A DNA stretch of 41,330 bases from CAZLQR01 sp964404095 (lineage in GTDB: Bacteria; Patescibacteriota; Microgenomatia; UBA1406; GWC2-37-13): positions 1 through 41,330 of the forward strand of contig CAYOIN010000008.1 of the NCBI GenBank assembly GCA_964404095.1, read 5' to 3'. The notes below the pieces were generated by a model. It made no database searches, was not told the DNA's origin, and was given only the letters and a program-made list of their open reading frames with translations. Of the stretch, positions 24,002-31,514 are shown in pieces (the first letter of the stretch is position 1; each line of letters opens with the position of its first letter). Made by a program: the position numbers and the translations under genes.

Positions 24002-25237
24002 ATGAAAAATCGAACGCTTGGTGTATTGTTTTTAATCATCTTTCTCGATCTGTTAGGATTCGGCATCATTATCCCCATACTTCCCTCGCTCCTCTCTATT
24101 CATCGGTTTGATATCACATTTCTTGCGTCGGTTCACCCGCTCCTCACCAAAGAGTACATCATCTATGGAATGCTGGTTGCGGTGTACCCGCTCTTTCAGT
24201 TCTTCTCAGCTCCGGTGCTCGGCCAACTCTCTGATCGATATGGAAGAAAGCGACTCCTTATTGCCTGCCTTGCGGCAACTGCGGTCTCGTATGCGCTTGC
24301 AGTGGCCGGAATCCGTTCGAATAATATCGAACTCCTCTTGTTAGGGCGCGCGGTGGGAGGACTGATGGGGGGCAATATTGCAATTGCACAGGCAACCGCT
24401 GCAGACGTAACCGCTGAAAAAGACCGTACTCGTGTCTACGGGTTACTCGGTGCAGGGTTTGGTATCGGATTCATACTCGGGCCCTTCATCGGCGGTCGCC
24501 TTTCGGACACGCGGCTGTCACCTTTCTTTGGCGTTGATACACCATTTATTGCTGCTGGAGTTTTGAGTGTCATAGCAACGATCGTAACCGCAGTCCTCCT
24601 CTCGGAAACCCACAAAAAAAGCCAACGCGCAACGTCGTTCCATCTTCTCCAGTCGCTTGAGGATATCGGAACTGCATTTGGCTACACGCGGCTTCGTGCA
24701 CTTTTCATCATTGGATTTCTTTATCAGTTTGCATTCACCATGTTTGTTTCTTTCTTCGGAGTGATTCTTTTTAAGCAGTATCACTTTGATCAAAACGCTA
24801 CGGGAGAGTATTTCGCCTACACCGGACTCTGGATCGCCGCAACACAGATCTTATTTACTAAGGTTGCCGCTCGTCTCGTCGGGAATAAACGAATGGTTGC
24901 CGGAAGTTTAGTAGCGTGCACCGCGCTATCGGTTGTCTTTTCTCAGTCGCTCCCGCTCGTCGTTCTCTTTATCGGTACTGCCATCTTTGCAATCGCGAAT
25001 GGGCTTTCGCAGACCGGGATACTATCACTCTTGTCGATGAATGCAGACAAGCGATCGTATGGAAAAATACTTGGCCTCAATGCAAGCCTCTACGCGCTCG
25101 CGCAGTCGATTCCACCGGCAATTTCTGGTATCATAGCAACCATCTATTCCATTCAAGCGCCCCTGTTCGTTGCGGCGGCATTGATGGCAGTTGCGTTCCT
25201 ATACCTATTACAGAAATTCAATACAATTCACGACTGA
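24002..25237 (+). CDS. MFS transporter, TetA-like
   Basis: A 411-residue protein of about 12 helices. The first helix motif FLDLLGFGIIIPILP, the loop 2-3 signature LGQLSDRYGRKRLLI and the helix 5 motif GAGFGIGFILGPFIGG place it among the drug:H+ antiporter branch related to TetA. The substrate is unknown and resistance should not be assumed. No clear promoter or ribosome binding site was found before the ATG; a TTTGAT six bases upstream is weak. The GT2 gene begins one base after its TGA, so the two are probably co-transcribed. Confidence 0.88.
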   Translation: MKNRTLGVLFLIIFLDLLGFGIIIPILPSLLSIHRFDITFLASVHPLLTKEYIIYGMLVAVYPLFQFFSAPVLGQLSDRYGRKRLLIACLAATAVSYALAVAGIRSNNIELLLLGRAVGGLMGGNIAIAQATAADVTAEKDRTRVYGLLGAGFGIGFILGPFIGGRLSDTRLSPFFGVDTPFIAAGVLSVIATIVTAVLLSETHKKSQRATSFHLLQSLEDIGTAFGYTRLRALFIIGFLYQFAFTMFVSFFGVILFKQYHFDQNATGEYFAYTGLWIAATQILFTKVAARLVGNKRMVAGSLVACTALSVVFSQSLPLVVLFIGTAIFAIANGLSQTGILSLLSMNADKRSYGKILGLNASLYALAQSIPPAISGIIATIYSIQAPLFVAAALMAVAFLYLLQKFNTIHD

Positions 25238-25238
25238 T

Positions 25239-25913
25239 ATGAATGTCTCGGTAATCGTGCCTGCTTACAACGAAGAGAAGTTCATTGGAACATGTCTCAC
25301 CTCGCTCCAGAATCAGACCGTTCAACCGGCCGAAATAATTGTGGTGGATAATAACTGTACCGATCGAACCATCGAGATTGCACAGCAGTTTCCTGTTCGG
25401 ATCGTAAAAGAAACCAAGCAGGGAATGACATATAGCAGAGCAAAGGGATTTGATTCAGGAAAGTCCGAGGTGCTCGCTCGATGCGATGCCGACTCAATTC
25501 TCCCGCCGAACTGGATCGAGCGAATTACCTACAACTTTACCAAACATAAAAAAATCGATGGACTTATTGGGCTCAATACGCTCTATGATTTTCCGGTAAA
25601 AAATGTGAAGCCATTGTTTAAGGCATCACTCTATCTCTTCAAGGAGATCTCTGGTTTCTTTCCGTTATTTGGAACGAGTATGGCGATTACAAAAAAAATC
25701 TGGCATGAGATCAAAGATGAACTCTGCGATGATAACGCTGAGTTTCACGAGGATATTGATATTAGCGTTCACATCTATAAGCACCGGGGTACGATTGTGT
25801 TTGATCCTCACTTCGAGGCTCAGTTTTCTGCACGAAGAATTAAGCGTGACCCGTATGAGTTCCTGATAGAATATCCTGCACGAACCCTCAAGACCTACCG
25901 CGGTCATCAGTAA
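25239..25913 (+). CDS. Family 2 glycosyltransferase
   Basis: A 224-residue GT-A glycosyltransferase. Landmarks are VSVIVPAYNEEKFIGTCLTSL, EIIVVDNNCTDRT, the metal-binding DAD in RCDADSILP (about 88-90) and HEDIDISVHIYKH. The start at 25239 is preferred because it follows the TGA of the MFS gene by one base and begins directly with the conserved strand. Its TAA is immediately followed by the stop codon of the convergent ligase gene with no spacer. Acceptor is unknown. Confidence 0.9.
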   Translation: MNVSVIVPAYNEEKFIGTCLTSLQNQTVQPAEIIVVDNNCTDRTIEIAQQFPVRIVKETKQGMTYSRAKGFDSGKSEVLARCDADSILPPNWIERITYNFTKHKKIDGLIGLNTLYDFPVKNVKPLFKASLYLFKEISGFFPLFGTSMAITKKIWHEIKDELCDDNAEFHEDIDISVHIYKHRGTIVFDPHFEAQFSARRIKRDPYEFLIEYPARTLKTYRGHQ

Positions 25914-27638
25914 CTACTTTTTTTGAGACTCGAACATAGTTCGATACTCAGTGAGTGATGTTGCGTCCTCCGGCTTCTTATCGGATCGAAAGCGTTGCAG
26001 GCGGGGAAATCGTAGCGCGTACTCTGCGGTATGTGTTGGCGACTTTGTCAGCTCATCGGCCTTAATCTCCACAACAATTGAAGGTCTAACCCACACATCG
26101 CAGTCCATGAGTTTATGAACTTCGTACTCTTCGGGCTTCTTTTTAGCAGCGTGCTGATCAGATTCTTTTTTCAACCGCCTCCACTCTTCATCGGTCAACC
26201 CGGTTCCAATCTTTGCCGCTGTGACAAATCGCTCAAGTTTCTCATCATAGACACCGACGAGGAACGCCCCGATTCCAAAAGCCGTTCTCTTACCTTTTCC
26301 ATAGTCGTACCCCATAACCAGACAGTCGATCGTATCATCAATCTTGGATGAATAACTCCGCTTGAACTTGATCCAGTTCCAACCTCGCGCTCCTGCCTGA
26401 TACACCCCGTCAAGCTTTTTTGCGAGTATACCCTCCAGTCCCTGTGCAATCGCGTCATCAAACATTTGCTCAATTTCCTGCGGATTATCGACAACCCTAT
26501 CTTCTGCAAGCAAGAGCGGCGCGGTTCCGGTTGCATCCAGCTGAACAACTTCGGATAACTTCCTGCGACGCTCGTGAAATGGTGCATCGATATAACTTCG
26601 ACCATCGAGGTACAGGAGATCAAATACGAAGAGTCGGAGCGGGATTTCTTTTGCCTTTTCCTCAATATCGTGTTTTCGCTTTCGCTGAACCGTTTCCTGA
26701 AATGGGAGCAACTTCAGCGTCTGGGGATCGTACCCAATCGCCTCGCCCTCAAAGATTGCGTTCGTTGCTCGTACACCGCGCTTCACCGCCTCAACAATAT
26801 CGGGATACATGTAGGTCATATCCTCGAGGCTGCGTGAGTAGAGCTTGACACCCTGCTTGTTTGTATGAATCTGCAGTCGGAATCCGTCATACTTCGACTC
26901 GACCGAGCAGGTGCCGATCTTCTCGATTATCTCCTGCCCAGAAGAAAGGCGTTCTGCGCGCATCATGAGGATCGGGGTAAAGATCTCCGGCTTGACCGTC
27001 TGAAGAGCCTTCACTCCATTCTTTTTCACTAGCCGTGCGATATAGCCGATATCCGGACGGACGTGGTACGCCTGTTCGATCACCGGGCGGAGCCCCTTAT
27101 CTCCCTGAAGCATCCAGGAAAGTGCATCCAGAACAGTCATATCTGAAAAACCAATCCGAAGTGCGCCGAGCGGAATTCGAACAAGAAAACGACAGGAGAG
27201 TGGATCGAGCTGCCGAATGAGCTGTGCGAGAATATTCCCCTTTCGCTCCTGCGATGCTTTTCCTGACTCGGTCGCGAGCTGAGCAAGTTGGGCAAACACC
27301 GAAGAAACGTCAAGATCTTCCTGATCAAATGATGCATACTGTTTTTTAAAATTCTCCACAACCTGCCCGATGTCTCCAAGCTTTTTGAGCTCTGTCTCGA
27401 AGTATTTTTTTTCAATATTCATTGCGGACTGCGCGCTCTTCGAGACCATTTTCTCTGCCATGCCAAACTCAAGTGCAACAAATTGAGGTGCAACACGACC
27501 CTGCATCAAGTACAGACCTTCTGCAATTTCGTCAGGATGAAGTTGTTTGAGGAGCTCGGCAAGAAGACGTGTAATCTCGAGTCGGGAGGATACCCGCTCG
27601 ATCTGCTCGAGATGATGTGCAAATTCTGAAAACTTCAT
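25914..27638 (-). CDS. lig: ATP-dependent DNA ligase, archaeal-like
   Basis: Seals nicks in DNA using ATP. An N-terminal DNA-binding domain (about 1-210) precedes the nucleotidyltransferase domain with the adenylated lysine in ESKYDGFR (K249), FEGEAIGYD (motif III) and EGILAKKLDG (motif IV). The OB-fold domain is marked by WIKFKRSY (motif V) and later basic segments to the end at 574 residues. This three-domain form matches archaeal replicative ligases rather than the NAD-dependent LigA of most bacteria. It follows the Fic gene by two bases, so it is co-transcribed with it. Confidence 0.92.
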   Translation of the reverse strand: MKFSEFAHHLEQIERVSSRLEITRLLAELLKQLHPDEIAEGLYLMQGRVAPQFVALEFGMAEKMVSKSAQSAMNIEKKYFETELKKLGDIGQVVENFKKQYASFDQEDLDVSSVFAQLAQLATESGKASQERKGNILAQLIRQLDPLSCRFLVRIPLGALRIGFSDMTVLDALSWMLQGDKGLRPVIEQAYHVRPDIGYIARLVKKNGVKALQTVKPEIFTPILMMRAERLSSGQEIIEKIGTCSVESKYDGFRLQIHTNKQGVKLYSRSLEDMTYMYPDIVEAVKRGVRATNAIFEGEAIGYDPQTLKLLPFQETVQRKRKHDIEEKAKEIPLRLFVFDLLYLDGRSYIDAPFHERRRKLSEVVQLDATGTAPLLLAEDRVVDNPQEIEQMFDDAIAQGLEGILAKKLDGVYQAGARGWNWIKFKRSYSSKIDDTIDCLVMGYDYGKGKRTAFGIGAFLVGVYDEKLERFVTAAKIGTGLTDEEWRRLKKESDQHAAKKKPEEYEVHKLMDCDVWVRPSIVVEIKADELTKSPTHTAEYALRFPRLQRFRSDKKPEDATSLTEYRTMFESQKK

Positions 27639-27640
27639 AG

Positions 27641-28684
27641 TTATACCATTACGTACCGGGCAGCCTTCGTACTTCCAACTTTTTTGATCAATCCCTTTTT
27701 AATGAGATCCTGAATATCACGCAGAATGGTGTCCTCGGACACGTCGGTAATCACCGAGGTAAATGACTGATTTTGGAGATAGCCAACCTCCTGAATGTAC
27801 TCGACCAACTTCACCTGACGATCATTTAGATAGATCTGTTGCCCACCAAAACGCTCCTTCATCTTCACATCTCGCGAGAGCTTCAGAACTTTTTCTTTCA
27901 CCTTCTCAAACTCGACCGCAGCACCCCAGGTAAAGTACTCGAGCCATGATGTAAGATCCCCGGCAGACGCCTTCTGTAGATTTTCGTAATAGGAGAGAGC
28001 GTCTTTATCGTAATACTCTTCAAGCGAGAAAAAACGACGGATGTCATACCCACCTAAGAGGAGAATTAAGGTAGCAAGTGCGCGCGCGACGCGCCCATTC
28101 CCATCGATAAAGGGATGGATACGCACCAGCTCATGGTGTGCAATTCCCGCCTTGAGAACAGGATGAATTTCGGTCGTGCTGTCTCTATTCAACCAGTATA
28201 AAAACTCCCGCATAAGAAACGGCACCTCCACTGGAGATGGCGGGGTAAAGGTCACATTTCCGGTCTGTGAATCTTTCACCACGACCTGTTTTGTTCGATA
28301 GGCACCCGACTGCTCTTCCTCAAGCACCTTCGTGACGATGGTACGGTGTATCTTTTTGATCAATGGCTCGGTAATGGTCTCGATTTTTCGCTTTACCTCA
28401 TCATCGATCAGTTCGATGACTTTGCGGTAATTGATGATCTCCTGCACATCACGTGGTCGCGCAATCACATCCTTCCCTTGGAGAACATCGAGCGCTTCGT
28501 CCTTTTGAAGTTGGTTTCCTTCGATATGAGTCCCATGATAAATGGAGCGCACCACGGCGTCCTCTTTAAACTGTTTTTCCCAGAGTGGAAGGAGCGGTGC
28601 ATGTTTTATAACTTCTTCTGCGGCTTCTATTTTTGAGATCGAGGTCAGGATCTTGTTTGTGATCGAAAAGGAGAACGATTGCAT
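27641..28684 (-). CDS. Fic domain protein with C-terminal winged helix
   Basis: Fic proteins transfer AMP or another nucleotide to a target hydroxyl. The active-site loop HPFIDGNGRVARA (H190 to R198) is intact with the catalytic histidine. An N-terminal segment, SIYHGTHIEGNQLQ (about 47-60), lies where the inhibitory helix of class II Fic proteins carries its (S/T)xxxE(G/N) motif, but here the residue four before the glutamate is Gly. The C-terminal part (about 285-347) looks like a winged helix-turn-helix. No toxin-antitoxin partner is adjacent. It is co-transcribed with the DNA ligase two bases downstream. Confidence 0.88.
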   Translation of the reverse strand: MQSFSFSITNKILTSISKIEAAEEVIKHAPLLPLWEKQFKEDAVVRSIYHGTHIEGNQLQKDEALDVLQGKDVIARPRDVQEIINYRKVIELIDDEVKRKIETITEPLIKKIHRTIVTKVLEEEQSGAYRTKQVVVKDSQTGNVTFTPPSPVEVPFLMREFLYWLNRDSTTEIHPVLKAGIAHHELVRIHPFIDGNGRVARALATLILLLGGYDIRRFFSLEEYYDKDALSYYENLQKASAGDLTSWLEYFTWGAAVEFEKVKEKVLKLSRDVKMKERFGGQQIYLNDRQVKLVEYIQEVGYLQNQSFTSVITDVSEDTILRDIQDLIKKGLIKKVGSTKAARYVMV

Positions 28685-28690
28685 GCGGTA

Positions 28691-28719
28691 ATTGTACTTG
28701 GATCACCACTCACTCGCAA
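28691..28719 (-). promoter_or_regulatory. Promoter of the fic-lig operon, leaderless arrangement
   Basis: Minus strand TTGCGA (28719-28714), 17-base spacer, TACAAT (28696-28691), then six bases to the Fic ATG. It lies in the 52-base gap after uppS. Confidence 0.6.
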
Positions 28720-28736
28720 TATGAAGATCGGGGTCG

Positions 28737-29432
28737 TTATCGTCCGAACCGTCGCTGTCTTCGTTGATACTCCTCAAGACAGTGTTGAATATCTGTTGTT
28801 GAAACATCAGGAAGATGCTGGGGAAGGAATATGTACTCGCTGTATGCTGACTGCCAACTCAAAAATCCTGAGGTTCGCTGTTCACCACTGGTGCGTATAA
28901 TGAGGTCTGGGTTGGGATACGGGAGAGAGTTGGTATCGAGGAAGCGGTTGAAATCATTTTCGTTTTGGAGATCAAAGCCCGACCGTTGCATGGTTTGAAC
29001 TGCACGGATGAGCTCATCACGACCGCCGTAGTCGAGCGCAATCGCAAGATAATACGTACCGTACGTTGCGGTTTCTCCTTCAACCTCTTGGAGTGTTTTT
29101 TGGAGCGATGCAGGTATGCGATCTTTGCGTCCGAGATGAACGATGCGTATCTTCTCTTTGTGTGCGGTCTTGAGATTTGAACGAAGCCATGACTCATAGA
29201 TCTCCATGAGGTATGCGACCTCCTTGGGGTCACGAGACCAGTTCTCGGTCGAAAATGCCCATACCGTCAGTGTCTGCACTCCTTGTTTCCGAAGATATGA
29301 CGCGATCTTTTCTAGAGCGGCGAATCCCTTTCGATGGCCTTCAAATGTTGGAAGTCCTTTACCGGTTGCCCAGCGTCGATTTCCGTCTGGGATGATCGCG
29401 ACATGACGAGGTATTCCTGTGTGTTGGTCCAT
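28737..29432 (-). CDS. uppS: Undecaprenyl/polyprenyl diphosphate synthase (cis-prenyltransferase)
   Basis: Adds IPP units to an allylic diphosphate to make the long carrier lipid for wall and glycan synthesis. The active-site start HVAIIPDGNRRWA (catalytic D16), GHRKGF, YLAIALDYGGRDEL and the C-terminal PDLIIRTSGEQRTSGFL..Q..YSE match the family over 231 residues. The start is set at the ATG at 29432, because TATAAT ends six bases upstream; an upstream in-frame ATG would overlap that element. Isoprenoid genes lie nearby at 30190 and 30734. Confidence 0.95.
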   Translation of the reverse strand: MDQHTGIPRHVAIIPDGNRRWATGKGLPTFEGHRKGFAALEKIASYLRKQGVQTLTVWAFSTENWSRDPKEVAYLMEIYESWLRSNLKTAHKEKIRIVHLGRKDRIPASLQKTLQEVEGETATYGTYYLAIALDYGGRDELIRAVQTMQRSGFDLQNENDFNRFLDTNSLPYPNPDLIIRTSGEQRTSGFLSWQSAYSEYIFLPQHLPDVSTTDIQHCLEEYQRRQRRFGR

Positions 29433-29438
29433 ACAGTA

Positions 29439-29488
29439 ATTATAGTTCATATCGCCTATTTGACACCGCCAATATTATCGAATAGACT
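29439..29488. promoter_or_regulatory. Divergent promoters sharing one -35 region
   Basis: Rightward: TTGACA (29460-29465), 17 bases, TAGACT (29483-29488), six bases, ATG at 29495. Leftward: GTGTCA (29466-29461), 16 bases, TATAAT (29444-29439), six bases, ATG of uppS at 29432. The two -35 hexamers overlap on opposite strands, so polymerase could use only one at a time. Confidence 0.65.
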
Positions 29489-29494
29489 GTTACT

Positions 29495-29803
29495 ATGATC
29501 CCCGCTGCTTATGCAAAAGTTCGTATCGACCAGACAACGGTAAACCCAATCGCAAAATTTAACTCGCTCGGCTCGGTTCTCAACCTTGTACTCCCAACGG
29601 TTATGATCGTTGCTGCGCTGCTGTTTCTCGCGATCCTGTTATATGGGGCCTTCACCTACGTCACCAGTAGTGGCGAACAGGACAAAGTACAAAAAGCACG
29701 AAAGACAATTACCTATTCAGTATTGGGTCTTGTTCTGATACTCTTTAGTTATCTTATTGTGTCCCTCGTCGGTCTTGTGATCGGCACGGGACTCCCATTT
29801 TAA
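29495..29803 (+). CDS. T4SS pilin-like two-helix membrane protein
   Basis: A 102-residue protein with a short N-terminal part and two membrane helices (about 28-52 and 73-100). The joining loop TSSGEQDKVQKARKTI has the same G-x-x-x-K-x-x-x-A-(K/R) pattern as the other pilin-like proteins in the window. It begins with MIPAAYAK, so a cleavable signal, if any, is unusual. The leaderless promoter places the transcript start at the ATG. A paralogue begins two bases after its stop. Confidence 0.7.
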   Translation: MIPAAYAKVRIDQTTVNPIAKFNSLGSVLNLVLPTVMIVAALLFLAILLYGAFTYVTSSGEQDKVQKARKTITYSVLGLVLILFSYLIVSLVGLVIGTGLPF

Positions 29804-29805
29804 TC

Positions 29806-30168
29806 ATGCAAAACGTTGCACCCATTTTTGGAAAGGTAACACCCCCGGTGAGCGGAATTGGTGCCGCGCGACCGGGTGCGGATCTCAGCAAGTTGATTGC
29901 TGGGGGTATCAATATCTTTCTCGTATTTATTGGGCTACTTGCACTGGTCTACATGCTGTGGGGAGCAATTAGCTGGGTCACCTCAGGAGGCGAAAAGGAT
30001 AAACTGCAGAAAGCACAGGCGAGAATCAGAAGCGCAATCGTTGGAATATTTGTTGCGATCGTGGTGCTTGTTCTCTTCAATGCAATTTTCGCGATCGTAT
30101 TCCCAGACTCCGGCATCATAAGCCCGAGCAATGGTGGATTTAAATTCATCATTCCTACCTTCCGGTAA
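29806..30168 (+). CDS. T4SS pilin-like two-helix membrane protein
   Basis: A 120-residue paralogue of the preceding protein with helices at about 32-55 and 80-103, joined by TSGGEKDKLQKAQARI. The N-terminal 25 residues are Gly/Pro-rich and the C-terminal tail is exposed. The ATG at 29806 follows the upstream TAA by two bases, so translation is probably coupled. As with the others, assembly into a pilus or secretion channel is inferred from the family, and no partner ATPase is in view. Confidence 0.7.
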   Translation: MQNVAPIFGKVTPPVSGIGAARPGADLSKLIAGGINIFLVFIGLLALVYMLWGAISWVTSGGEKDKLQKAQARIRSAIVGIFVAIVVLVLFNAIFAIVFPDSGIISPSNGGFKFIIPTFR

Positions 30169-30178
30169 CCACCCGCGG

Positions 30179-30184
30179 TATAAT
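30179..30184 (+). promoter_or_regulatory. -10 element before the IDI-like gene
   Basis: TATAAT ends five bases before the ATG at 30190, directly after the stop of the pilin-like gene. No clear -35 is visible. Confidence 0.45.
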
Positions 30185-30189
30185 GTGCC

Positions 30190-30744
30190 ATGGCTCAGAA
30201 AAGCTCGTACCTCAACCAAGAAATTCTTATCCCTCAGGTTGATGAACAGGATCGCTACATCGGACCGGTCGAGCGGTGGAAGGCACACCGAGAAGGAATC
30301 CTCCATCGAGCATTTACCGTCGCGGTTTATTACGATGGCAAAATCATCTGTCAGCACCGCAAACATCCGGTCTTTAATGATGTATTTGACTTCACGGCAT
30401 CATCGCACCCGCAGGTTCTCAGTGGTGTGATCCAGTCTGTGGAAGATGCGGTCTATGCCACGCTCGATCGAGAGTGGGGAATGAAAAAAACCGATGTGCA
30501 ATATCTCAACAATGTCGGGTTTGCGCTCTATGATGATAAGGATCCCAACAGTGAATATCGCGAGCATGAGTACTGCTATCTCCTGACCTGTGAGACAACT
30601 CACCTCCCCATCCTCAACTCCGAGGTTGCCTATGGATACTCACTCGTGAGCAATGAGGAACTGAATGACCCGGTGAAACGAGCTCTCTACCAGTTTGCAC
30701 CGTGGGTCCATGCCTTTTTGGCAAAAGGGCTTCTCACGAGATAG
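30190..30744 (+). CDS. Nudix protein resembling type I isopentenyl-diphosphate isomerase
   Basis: Type I IDI interconverts IPP and DMAPP. The region GILHRAFTVAVYYDGKIICQ and TASSHPQV followed by EDAVYATLDREWGM aligns with the IDI core. EHEYC matches the E. coli ENEVC segment that carries the catalytic Glu116 (here E127). The catalytic cysteine of the NSxCxHPQ segment is replaced by serine at about 71, so isomerase activity is uncertain and a Nudix hydrolase role is possible. It faces the isopentenyl phosphate kinase gene and overlaps its end by 11 bases. Confidence 0.7.
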   Translation: MAQKSSYLNQEILIPQVDEQDRYIGPVERWKAHREGILHRAFTVAVYYDGKIICQHRKHPVFNDVFDFTASSHPQVLSGVIQSVEDAVYATLDREWGMKKTDVQYLNNVGFALYDDKDPNSEYREHEYCYLLTCETTHLPILNSEVAYGYSLVSNEELNDPVKRALYQFAPWVHAFLAKGLLTR

Positions 30745-31513
30745 TGGTCCCCAAGGGTTCCTTCGCAAGGATAATCTTTTGACAGATTCCCGGTATCGAT
30801 CCGTCAACAATCTGCGTTGTTATTCCAAGATCCGCAAGCTGTAGTGACTGCTCGATTTTATGTCTCATTCCCCCAGTGACATCGAATCCTGCTGTTGGAG
30901 CGAGATGATCCATGAGTTCGGCAAAGTTCCCTCTTGTGACGACCGGGATTACGTGTTGAGACCGATCAAGAAATCCGGCAACGGTGGTGAGATGAAGAAT
31001 AGTGGTCTGCGAAAACTCCCCACACAGGTTGCGAGCAATGATTTCAAATAACATCTCTGTCGAGTAGATCACACCACCACGCACCGTATCCGGAATCACA
31101 TCTCCGTACACCATCGGCACAGTCCCATTCTTGAGGAGTGATTGTATCGCGGTAAGATTGATTTTTGTGGGATCACCGTTTTGGAGTTGGACGATCTCCG
31201 CACCCGTAAACACGGTGACCGGAACGCCGGCACGATCGAGCTCTGCTCTGAAGAGTTCATTGAGCTCTCTTACCTTCTCATGGATACGTGCGAAACCATC
31301 CGGGGTCGTAACATCATGATGAAGTGCTGCATAGTGGCCGAAGGAGCCAGCTCCGTTGCCAAGAATGTATCGACGATTCGACTGCTTGTTATACACCGTG
31401 GCAAAGTCCGTGGCGAGCTGTCGAATGATATCTCTTCGTGCGGTGTTTGGAGTATGTTTATCGGTAATCAAACTTCCTCCAAACTTTAGTAGAAGTAGGC
31501 TTGGTGGTACCAT
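30734..31513 (-). CDS. Isopentenyl phosphate kinase
   Basis: Phosphorylates isopentenyl phosphate to IPP, the last step of the archaeal alternative mevalonate route. The 259-residue protein has LLKFGGSLITDK (about 8-19), GNGAGSFGH with the family-specific histidine (H60) that contacts the phosphate, VMVYGDVI-like PMVYGDVIPD, and DVTGGMRHKIE. The histidine and DVTGGM separate it from glutamate 5-kinase and UMP kinase. Its ATG follows the Nudix gene stop by one base (TAATATG), so the two are coupled. No mevalonate or MEP pathway enzyme is in the window. Confidence 0.86.
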   Translation of the reverse strand: MVPPSLLLLKFGGSLITDKHTPNTARRDIIRQLATDFATVYNKQSNRRYILGNGAGSFGHYAALHHDVTTPDGFARIHEKVRELNELFRAELDRAGVPVTVFTGAEIVQLQNGDPTKINLTAIQSLLKNGTVPMVYGDVIPDTVRGGVIYSTEMLFEIIARNLCGEFSQTTILHLTTVAGFLDRSQHVIPVVTRGNFAELMDHLAPTAGFDVTGGMRHKIEQSLQLADLGITTQIVDGSIPGICQKIILAKEPLGTTIS

Positions 31514-31514
31514 A

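Noticed and set aside
24002..25237. Tetracycline resistance gene
   Set aside because: The MFS signature is shared by many drug:H+ antiporters; nothing in the sequence fixes tetracycline as the substrate.
27641..28684. Toxin-antitoxin pair
   Set aside because: No small partner gene is adjacent; the Fic protein is full-length with its own N-terminal helix and is followed by a DNA ligase.
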